Shown here in pieces: positions 1 to 7,529 of a stretch of 14,800 bases of DNA. Under the pieces are notes generated by a model that saw only the letters and a list, made by a program, of their open reading frames with translations, searched no databases and was not told the origin of the DNA. Where the stretch lies: contig JANBTH010000562.1 of assembly GCA_027578815.1 (NCBI GenBank), positions 1-14,800 on the forward strand, read 5' to 3'. Origin of the DNA: Coemansia sp. RSA 1804 (Eukaryota; Kickxellomycota; Kickxellomycetes; Kickxellales; Kickxellaceae). How positions within the stretch are numbered: position 1 is the first letter of the stretch; every line of letters begins with the position of its first letter. A program made the translations under genes and the position numbers.

Positions 1-30
1 AGCAAAGCAAAGCAAAGCAAAGCAAAGCAA
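1..30. repeat. (AGCAA)6 microsatellite
   Basis: Six perfect copies of the pentanucleotide AGCAA begin the window and may extend beyond it. They lie in the presumed GLT1 intron. Confidence 0.95.
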
Positions 31-130
31 CAGCCAGGCACTTTTTTATTTGGCCTCTTTTTTATCACCCACAGAGATATAACAGAAATAGCCCTGCTGA
101 TTACAGCGAAATATTTCTCTCCAAGCATCC

Positions 131-156
131 GATCGATCGATCCCATCCCATCCCAT
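131..156. repeat. Adjacent (GATC)3 and (CCCAT)3 microsatellites
   Basis: Three GATC units (131-142) run into three CCCAT units (142-156), followed by degenerate CATCC-like copies. This is a simple repeat in the presumed GLT1 intron and has no evident function. Confidence 0.85.
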
Positions 157-785
157 CATCCATTTCATCCCTAATCGATGGCGGACGATTATGCGTCACC
201 GAAGAGCAAGAACTTGGACTGATGCGATGGCGATAGATGGCAGTATATTATTCCGTTGCACGCGCTAGACATCGCCGCATCCGGGAGATGGATTAATGAA
301 GGCATGTTTCCTTTTCAAGAAACAAGGAGAATATAAAGCAATGACATGCAAATCTGCAAAACATTGTTTGACGCAGTCCAGTGGAGAAAAGGGAGAAGAA
401 GAAAAGAAAAATAGAGAGAGGAGTCACATTCACCCACTCACTGCCTTCTCTTTTTCTTTTTCATCATGAGCAAAGCAGCAGATTGCAAAAGGCAAAATTA
501 TCGGACTCGGAGATAAGATCACAATGTTTCATAATCTCCTGCATCATCCTTTTTTTTTCTAGTACTTTCACCAGTTCTGAATAGCATCTTGGCTGACAGA
601 TAAGAAAAGATTGCACACCACCAGCGTATATCCATCGCCACATGCAAGTAGCAAGCACAGTTCATTTGTCGTCGCTGTTGTGCATAGAGGATATACACAT
701 TTCCCGATTATGCAAGTCCACAGGAAAAGGTGAGGAAGGGGGAGAATATCATGACTCAGAACAAATACTCAAGGCTGTAACTTAC

Positions 786-1635
786 CGTTGTGTGCGCACC
801 AATTGAACGGCTGGGCACGCTCCCAGGACGGGAATGTGTTTGTGCTGAACCGCGAGTGCACCAGCGCAAAGTGCGTCTCAAAGTCGATATCGCGCAGATC
901 AGCGTAGTACTCGGGCACCTGCGCCGGAGTCAGCAGCCCCTTGTACACAATGTTGCGAGTGGCAAGCGAGCACACGTAGAACCACTTGTCAAGGCCAATG
1001 TCGCGGATAACGCGTTTGCGCAGAATGAAGAGTCGGCGCTGGAAGTCGGGCTCGCTCAGCTGCTCGCCCATAGCAACAACCAAGGGCTGCATGACCACCG
1101 GCTCACGCGAATGGCCGCTGGGGCCGAGAATGCCTGAGCTCACAGGCACCTTGCGCCAAGTGACTGTTTGCAGCCCAACCTGCTTTGCTGTCTGCTCAAA
1201 GACGGCCATGCTTTCTTGGCGGATTGCGTCATCCTTGTGCAGGAACACATTGCCCGTGGCATACTGGCCAGGCGGCGGCAGTGTGCATCCGTGCAGGTTC
1301 TTGAACTCTCTTGCCAGGAACTTGTGCGGCATTGCGGACATTACGCCCGCTCCGTCGCCGTCGCGCTCGTCGGCTCCCGTTGCGCCGCGGTGGCTCATGT
1401 TGCACAGCAGATCCTCGGAATCACGCAGGATCTGGTGCGATGGCACGCCCTTGATGTTGATGATGAATCCTACACCACACGCATCGCGCTCGTTGGCTGG
1501 GTCGTAGAGTCCCTGCTTTGCAGGCAGTGCACCCGCCCATCCGTAGCCGCCATTAGCATTGGCGCTGGAATTGGTATTGGCGTTGCTTTGCAAGGACGAA
1601 GAGAGGGCGCTGTTGCAGCTGTTTCCTTGTTGCAT
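786..1635 (-). CDS. GLT1: Glutamate synthase (GOGAT), first exon, partial
   Basis: This exon encodes the N-terminal class II glutamine amidotransferase (Ntn) domain of glutamate synthase, which releases ammonia from glutamine for transfer to 2-oxoglutarate. The start is ATG at 1635, the first ATG after an in-frame stop at 1677-1675; a longer reading from 1662 would need a TTG start. Residues 1-52 are a Ser/Asn/Ala-rich propeptide. Cys53 in ERDACGVGF is the expected N-terminal nucleophile after propeptide removal. Further family blocks are SHRGATGADERDGDGAG, HSRFSTNTFPSW (260-271) and AHNG (from 281). The exon stops inside the AHNG block at a consensus GTAAGT donor (785-780 on the minus strand), splitting the Gly codon after its first base. 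The family protein is about 2,100 residues, so only about 13% is present here. The family assignment is secure. The organism's single-chain NAD(P)H form is inferred from the propeptide and fungal context. Confidence 0.93.
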
Positions 1636-4632
1636 CGCCGTTGTCTGAATGAGGATTGGCAATGAAGAGGACGATTAAAGAGCAAGCTGTCTGATTGTGC
1701 AGTTGAAACCACTCAAAAGATCTGGTAATAGAAATGTTGCAAAGACAAGTGCACTTTTTTTTTGCCAAAAGAATAGAAATATGAAATGTATGTTGATCGG
1801 TGCGGCTCTCGTTTGTGATACACTTTTTCCTGGTATTTGGTCAGCTTAAGTAGTTGTAGTAGCAGACAGTACAACCGATATATGCTAGGAAAGAAGAAAG
1901 AATAATGGATCAGACCAAATTTAATGGAAATAAACTAAAAATGGCCAAGTAACGGAGACGAGATCGATTTATTAAATTGGGTCTGTAAAATATATGTAGC
2001 CCCGTTTTTTTGTTAATTTAGATGGTACACTGGAAGAGAAAAAGAAAGGCAAGAGGAATCGAAAGAAAAAAGACCACGGCCGTGAAATTGGACAAAAGGC
2101 CCAGTGCCTGTTGTTTTATACTGGAAGATGAAAAAGAATAAAGAATAAAAAGGTCCAAGGAAATGGCAAGGTCAGTCTGTCGTAGTGCTAGGAATGGGAG
2201 AACAACAATATTCTTCTATTGAATTACACGTCTGTGCCGCCTGCACCTGTATTTTTCTTGTTGTTGTTGCAACGGAGACATGGCGGGCGGATTGCACAGT
2301 CACTGACAAAGAAAGAAATATGGAAAAGAGGGGGCGAAAAAAGATGGGAAAAAGATGTACAGCATCTTCCTCCGACTTTAGATGCGGTAGATGAGAGATT
2401 GCAGCAGGATCGTGCTGTTTAATGCCCGGACAGCGAGAATGTGATGCAGCCAGGCCTTATTCAGAAAGTTTGTTGCAGTCGCTGCAGCCGTAATTTTAAC
2501 CAATATTGCGAGCGTACACACTTTCTGCATGCGCGCGAGTCTGTGCTCGTAAACATCCGAATATCTCCGTCCTCCACCACAAAGAAAAAGAAAAGGCAAA
2601 AGACGGCCAGCCAGTCAGCCAGTCTGCTTTGGTATTTTTTTCTTCACCTCGAATGTTTCTGCACTCCTTGAGACTGCATCAAGCAAATTACATGCTGCTC
2701 GGATGGTTCCGGAACGCCATTCCGCTTCAATTTTCATTCCGTACACAAGGGGGGGGGACGAGAAAGAGCACACGACACAACCACCAAAAAAGCTGCTGCC
2801 TCGATGCAAATGAAAGTAACGGAAGAGCATTATTGCACTTTACTTCCCCTGTTTCCTCAATGAGCAGCTACCATTTCTGGTCTTCATGTGCAAATAAGAA
2901 ACCTTCACAGATGTTGAAAACATGTGAGCAGCGTAGAGGGCCACCGACTGACAAATAGAGAAAAAAATAATGACAAGCACCGAATGAAACAGCAGGCATT
3001 GGCGAGGCTCGCACAATTTTCCTTTTTGGTAATGGCAATCATATCGGAGCTACACTTCATTTGCAGCGAGAAAAAAAGTACCAGCAACAACATTTTGGGA
3101 GTAATCTACCTTCTTTTTTTTTTAGCTGTTGATGCTTTTAGGCTGTAACGGGCAATGGGCGATGCTAACATGCCATTGTTCCGTTCTTGTTTTGTTGGGT
3201 AGGGGCTGTGCAATACAAACAAACAAATAGCATAAAGAATGAAATGCTAGCTAAAGAACGCACAACATACGCACACAGAGAGTGCGGGCCGCAGCTAGTT
3301 TTTTGTATTGTTTTCTCTTTTGAAATGGGTAATTCTCCTTTACGATCTCATTGGCCAAAATCTCCTTTTCCACGAAAGGAAACAAAGTCCAAGCTCCAGC
3401 GCCTTCTTGTTCTTTGATGACTGGTGAAAGATGGCAGATGGCCAAGACAATCAAACAGATAAGGATGTGTGCTCATGTTCGTTCTCTCTCACTTGCGCCT
3501 TGCTGACCTGGTACCAGCCATAGCCATTGTGTGCTCTGTTTGACTGCATCCGCGGATATTCCACACTATTTTGTCTGTCGCCACTCGAAAGCTGTTCACT
3601 TTGCCAAAGCCGAGCTGCAATGTTTTGCAATCCACAGCCAGGTATTAGTCAACCCGGCCTCGCTTTCATTCCATTTTCTCTCTTTCTCAGTCGGCTGAGA
3701 TAAACCACAGCTCTCAGTTTGGGGAGGGGAGTGGCAATGTCTGGAATGTGTTGTGTATGGGGGAGGGGGGTGTTCGTCGCAGCCCTGCTGTCCATGTTCC
3801 CCCGTTCCTTGCATTGTGAGATATGCGTGTTATTTTTCTTTCTGCACAGAAAAAGGGTATCTCTTTAAACAAATCCCATGCTGTTATTCTCTTTACGAGC
3901 TCCGCACTAACAAGCGCATCCATGTTGGATTCTGCTGGTGTGAAAAAAGGAACAAGTTTCATTGTCCCGTCGGATCGACGGATCTTCCTCGCTCAAACAT
4001 GCACGCTTCTGTCGGGCCAACATTCCCATCCAGCCTTTTACAGTTCTCTGATTTCGCCATGTCCGGTTTTCGCTCATTTTCCGTTTTGCTTTCAACATCC
4101 AGACACTCCCGACGAGGTGGTCAAAGCTCAAAATGCCCCGTTGTTCGGACCTGTGCTACAAGCCCATACCATTCACGCTTTCTGTTCTGCGAAACCAAAA
4201 AATACATGAGCTTTTTTGAACATAAAAATTTATTGTAAATATTTACTTGTATAAAAACTCCAAATAATAACGCTGCTTTAGACTCTTGTGACATTCCAAA
4301 AAATTCTATATTTCCCCTTTCCTTCTTGGGTTGCTTAGGACCGCTTAATCGATGGGTATCGGGAATTCTCAGCGTATAGATTTCGTTTAGATAACGCAAG
4401 TTGACGACGATTGCAGCCAAAATTCCTTGTGGTTCATTTGATCGATGGCCCCAGCTGATGAACCGATAACAGATGAAAAACAGATAAACGACAAAGCACC
4501 AGAGATAATAAATTTAAAGATAAAGCTTGCATTGATCCAGCAAAAGTAAAAAACGAGTACATGCATTACACTGTGATGCTTAAAAAGAAGTTAATGTGTA
4601 TCTATCCGGCGTTATGGAAAATCACAAATAAA
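1636..4632. other. 3-kb intergenic region without a supported gene
   Basis: This separates the 5' end of GLT1 from the 3' end of the C78 peptidase gene; both are on the minus strand. The part next to GLT1 (about 1636-2100) reads, on the minus strand, as pyrimidine-rich leader and promoter-like DNA. The rest holds homopolymer runs (nine G at 2749-2757, several T tracts), short purine/pyrimidine-biased patches and a small CCAGCCAGT duplication at 2607-2624. Open frames of up to 161 codons occur, but they overlap one another in different frames, have erratic composition and match no family I recognise. No tRNA A/B box pair or snRNA signature was seen. Confidence 0.7.
2075..2084. promoter_or_regulatory. 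Palindrome CACGGCCGTG upstream of GLT1
   Basis: This is a perfect 10-bp GC-rich palindrome in AT-rich DNA, 440 bp upstream of the GLT1 start codon. It contains inverted CGG/CCG triplets, the type of half-site recognised by fungal Zn2Cys6 regulators. A role in GLT1 control is an inference. Confidence 0.3.
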
Positions 4633-5778
4633 TCAAGGAACACGCGTTGAGGATATAAACCTGCTAATTTCAACATTTCCCGAAGACGCAAGGTCATTGT
4701 CCACGTACAGAATCTGGAACTGGGGTGTGCGTCTCGTCTCATGCAGCGGGAGGCGAAAGCGAGACAAGCGCACAGCTCCGCTCAAGTCGACATCGATGTT
4801 GATATCAGGATTGAAAACCAGGAGATTTGTAGCCGTTTCCGTCAGCTCAACCCCAACAATCGTTCGGCTGTGGCCTTGGTGCTGGAGATACAGCGGGTGC
4901 TTGGCAACAAATCTGGTTGACTTGCTCTGAGCCACGCTCCCAGCATTGCTTTCCAACGGAGCAGGGGTCTCCATTTGACTGGCGTTTTCTGTAAAATAAT
5001 CGACCACCCAGCTGAAAAGCGCTGGATGCGATCCGTCTCGCGCCGTTCGACAGTGGAAATCGACAATGTTTGCCTGCACGCCAATGTGTGCCAGGATGCA
5101 ATACACCTCGGTAGGCCCAATCCACTTGCGTGTGCCCGTCACGCGATGCTTAAGCTGCTCGGCACCGTCCTTGTCATAACCGTCCCTCCAGGCCAGCTCT
5201 AACATCTCCTGGAGCGCATGGATGCTTGGCACCTTGTCTCTCGGAAACCGGTTGGCTGCTCCCGTCATATTGCCTCCGCTCACCTCGTCACTGGAATCGT
5301 CAGACGCCTGGTTGGATTCTGCAATAAGGCTGGAAAGAAGCATCTGGCAGTTTCTGTACCCGCAACCCCAACCGCGGTCTGAAATCGTCGAGTTGAACAG
5401 CATTGTATCTTTGTTGCAGAGCACAATCGTGCTCGGGGTTGTGTTGCTGGCGCTTGCACTGCCATGGATTTCAGCACGCCTTTCCTCTTTGGTCCATTCC
5501 AATTGAGCTACTCGAAGTCTAGCACTATCGTCGTGAGGACCAAGAAGTAGTGCTCTTTCGCGTATGAATCTTCCTATCCTCTGGAGCCTTCTTTTTCTCC
5601 TTTCTTTTGCCCCGTCTTTGTCTGTGACTATCGTTGTCGGCCGATTGTTGTTATTTGCGGTATCTGTCTGGTTGACTGCTCCCAGGATCTCTATGACGCT
5701 ATTGTTGCTGTTGTCCGACTCACCTGTCAGGTCCACAACCTCTACATGGCCGTTTACTGTATCTACGGTTTTTGTCAT
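4633..5778 (-). CDS. C78-family deubiquitinase (ZUFSP/Mug105-like)
   Basis: This 381-residue protein belongs to peptidase family C78 (UfSP/ZUFSP), papain-fold enzymes that in the ZUFSP branch cleave K63-linked ubiquitin and act in DNA-damage responses. The signature GWGCGYRNCQML spans 137-147 with nucleophile Cys139. The block with IGPTEVYCILAHIGV (220-234) follows, and then HPLYLQHQGHSRTIVGVE (294-311) with catalytic His303. The third triad position, normally Asp, falls on Asn323 in FNPD. Residues 1-60 are disordered, with two SUMO-interaction-like cores (VVDLT 14-18, VIEIL 28-32), followed by a basic helix (57-80) and an acidic insert (154-170). There are no zinc fingers, as in fungal Mug105 and unlike vertebrate ZUP1. 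The ATG at 5778 is the first after an in-frame stop. The gene has no introns. It diverges from the secreted-protein genes across an 857-bp spacer and has no obvious functional link to them. Confidence 0.85.
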   Translation of the reverse strand: MTKTVDTVNGHVEVVDLTGESDNSNNSVIEILGAVNQTDTANNNNRPTTIVTDKDGAKERRKRRLQRIGRFIRERALLLGPHDDSARLRVAQLEWTKEERRAEIHGSASASNTTPSTIVLCNKDTMLFNSTISDRGWGCGYRNCQMLLSSLIAESNQASDDSSDEVSGGNMTGAANRFPRDKVPSIHALQEMLELAWRDGYDKDGAEQLKHRVTGTRKWIGPTEVYCILAHIGVQANIVDFHCRTARDGSHPALFSWVVDYFTENASQMETPAPLESNAGSVAQSKSTRFVAKHPLYLQHQGHSRTIVGVELTETATNLLVFNPDINIDVDLSGAVRLSRFRLPLHETRRTPQFQILYVDNDLASSGNVEISRFISSTRVP

Positions 5779-6064
5779 GGCAGATGCGTATTACTAATGA
5801 TCCGAGTTGATAATACTGTGGTTTTTGTATATGGGGGATTTACAATATAGTAATACAATGAATATAAATTAGCAGGACTTTGAAGCTGACTCTTTGCAAA
5901 AAAAAGAAGAAACTAAAGCGTTAATGGATGACAAATAACAAATGTGGGTCAATGCAGGGGCTCAAAAAAGTTATTGATGATAGTTTTGCCTAGGCTTTAC
6001 ACCTGTTTTGGATTATTGATGGAAAAATTAATGACCAAAGTTTCGCATAATGAAACTGTGGGAC

Positions 6065-6070
6065 CACGTG
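6065..6070. promoter_or_regulatory. CACGTG E-box in divergent promoter region
   Basis: This is a perfect CACGTG hexamer, the core recognised by bHLH factors. It lies 287 bp from the C78 gene start and 566 bp from the HDEL-protein start, so its target is uncertain. A hexamer this short can occur by chance. Confidence 0.25.
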
Positions 6071-6493
6071 CCTGCTGCGGAAAAACAACGCATTTTATTC
6101 TTTGTAAGCGTGCATAGCAATAGAAACAAAACAAAGAAAGCAATTACCATTCAAGCAAAGAAAATGACATCTATTGAGCACAGGAAAATTGCTTCCCTAA
6201 AAACCAATTCCACACATGGGGCCTAGTTGGATAGGTCACCAGCAGACAACATAAGGGTGACAATATAGCAAGTAACCGGTGCGATTATTAGCGACGGAAA
6301 GCCACAAATTTGGGGTCTCTTTTTTTATCGGAAAAGAAACTGGTTGTCAAATTCGATTCTAGCGAAATTGGAAAAATACAGTAATGCCATTCCGTGACCC
6401 ATGTCGCTACCACAACCACCCACTGCTGCGCATCATAAGGCTTTTGCGCAACGCCAGGCACAAGCAAGCCACCATATCAACCTCACTTAAAAG

Positions 6494-6501
6494 CCAATTG
6501 G
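6494..6501. promoter_or_regulatory. CCAATTGG, overlapping CCAAT boxes on both strands
   Basis: An 8-bp palindrome presents CCAAT on both strands about 135 bp upstream of the HDEL-protein ATG. That is a typical distance for an Hap/CBF-type site. Function is inferred from motif and position only. Confidence 0.3.
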
Positions 6502-6635
6502 TTATAACAACTATATTGCATGTTGCATTAGAAATGTTCGACTAGTTACATAGCAGCACACTTTGGTTTACAGACAACACATATTTTTATTTTTCACTTT
6601 ATTTCTGTAAGATCACAAAAATTGTAAACAGGATA

Positions 6636-7139
6636 ATGAGGTTTCTGATTATTGCTCTTCTATTTTATCTGGTTAATGGCGATGAAGACGTCTACGCCGG
6701 ACTGTGCAACTGGGTTCCAACCATCTCGTTTGTCTACATGTCAGGTGTCTGCTTAGTGCACAACGGCAAGGTTGTGATGCTCGACTACTGCAGATATGGA
6801 AAAGGAAACAGCAGCGATGGCCACGACCAGGACGGGTACCACGCCGAGGTCTATCGCAAGAAGAAAAGCGCGTTTTCGGGCCAGGGCAAGACCTTGGTTA
6901 AGTCCTTAAGCGTTGGATTGCCTGGCGGTGGACACTACAACGTGGACGTGGATTCGTCCTCCAATTGCGAAAATACTAGCGTCGGCGACGGTGGCATCTT
7001 TTACGATGTCTTTGTGAGCGGCGACCTCAATGCCTCGGCAATGCTCCAGTGCAGGGACTGGTGCACAAACATCTCGAACGCAAACGATACTCGCACAGAA
7101 ACGCAGAAGTGTGGCAGCTACGAGCATGACGAGCTGTAG
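6636..7139 (+). CDS. Small secreted/ER-luminal cysteine-containing protein with C-terminal HDEL
   Basis: This 167-residue protein of no family I recognise starts with a clear signal peptide (MRFLIIALLFYLVNG, cleavage near 15). The predicted mature part has seven cysteines (24, 39, 52, 111, 139, 143, 159), an odd number that leaves at least one free for an intermolecular bond. It has five N-glycosylation sequons (58, 113, 132, 145, 150), a basic cluster RKKK (74-77) and a Gly-rich turn (94-99). It ends exactly in HDEL before TAG. HDEL is the fungal signal for Erd2-type receptors, which retrieve luminal proteins to the ER. It also serves the K28 killer toxin for retrograde entry. The ATG at 6636 is the only sensible start. 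It is the first of three plus-strand secreted-protein genes, 390 bp before the next. It could be an ER-resident folding or protective factor, or a small toxin-like partner; the sequence does not decide. Confidence 0.75.
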   Translation: MRFLIIALLFYLVNGDEDVYAGLCNWVPTISFVYMSGVCLVHNGKVVMLDYCRYGKGNSSDGHDQDGYHAEVYRKKKSAFSGQGKTLVKSLSVGLPGGGHYNVDVDSSSNCENTSVGDGGIFYDVFVSGDLNASAMLQCRDWCTNISNANDTRTETQKCGSYEHDEL

Positions 7140-7529
7140 GTGCCTGAACTCAACTTATTTTTTTGTCTCTGTCGGCAAATGCAATTGTTGTCGGGGGGAC
7201 ACGTCTATCACAAGTCCGCATCCCTATGCGCCCCTCGCCATGTGTTTAGATTACATATATTTTATTTTTTTCCGAAATGCAGTAGCAATATTTTTATTTC
7301 TAAAATCAAAAAACAGTGGCAAGTAGAGCAGTATATTCCAAGGAATATATTCGGACTTTATCCAATGTCGAGTTTGATGCAGGCGTTGGTTTTGTTTTCC
7401 ACGCATATATTAGCATTCCTTTTTTCTTGTGAAGGAATTTGGCTACTTGTTCACTATATACATTTTATTATTTTGCAAACTAAAATAACAAAAAAAGCAA
7501 TATATTATTAACGCCGAATACAAGGTATT
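7140..7529 (+). other. Spacer between HDEL-protein gene and LysM-protein gene
   Basis: This 390-bp AT-rich stretch contains the 3' flank of the upstream gene (T-rich around 7258-7270) and the promoter of the next. An open frame crosses much of it, but its sequence looks like translated AT-rich DNA (Phe/Ile/Lys-rich) and overlaps the T tracts, so it is not called. An 18-bp inverted repeat lies at 7332-7349. Confidence 0.55.
7332..7349. promoter_or_regulatory. Perfect inverted repeat TATATTCC-AA-GGAATATA
   Basis: Eight-base arms flank an AA spacer about 180 bp upstream of the LysM-protein start. A single half-site TATATTCC recurs at 10164-10171, upstream of the neighbouring chitinase gene. This is a candidate dimeric regulator site, inferred from symmetry and position. 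Confidence 0.35.

Larger units (their letters stand above)
1..785 (-). other. GLT1: Intron of glutamate synthase gene, 3' end outside the window
   Basis: On the minus strand this begins with GTAAGT directly after the AHNG codon. No reading frame down to base 1 continues with the expected glutamate synthase sequence that follows AHNG in this family. The stretch is AT-rich, with pyrimidine runs, short tandem repeats (1-30, 131-156) and scattered stops. It is therefore best read as an intron of more than 785 bases whose acceptor lies beyond the left edge. No RNA gene or nested ORF is supported within it. Confidence 0.65.
5779..6635. other. Divergent intergenic region between the C78 gene and the HDEL-protein gene
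   Basis: This is AT-rich non-coding DNA holding both promoters. Visible candidate sites are CACGTG (6065-6070) and CCAATTGG (6494-6501). A TATATT run near 6510 and T-rich/CA-rich leader DNA (6570-6635) precede the plus-strand gene. No open frame or RNA gene is supported. Confidence 0.6.

Noticed and set aside
464..658. 64-codon minus-strand frame, and CAG-GAG-ATT (530-541) as a possible GLT1 acceptor and second exon
   Set aside because: The downstream residues do not match the glutamate synthase sequence expected after AHNG, and the frame lies in AT-rich intron-like DNA.
1636..1662. Upstream extension of the GLT1 frame from TTG at 1662
   Set aside because: This needs a non-ATG start. ATG at 1635 is the first after the in-frame stop and leaves a normal propeptide.
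3753..4238. Plus-strand frames of 161 and 128 codons in overlapping phases
   Set aside because: Composition is Cys/Ser/Phe-rich translated pyrimidine tract, there is no recognisable domain, and two frames compete over the same DNA.
7140..7511. 123-codon frame directly after the HDEL protein, considered as a readthrough extension
   Set aside because: The frame crosses T-rich 3' flank, translates to low-complexity hydrophobic sequence, and would remove the exact HDEL terminus.
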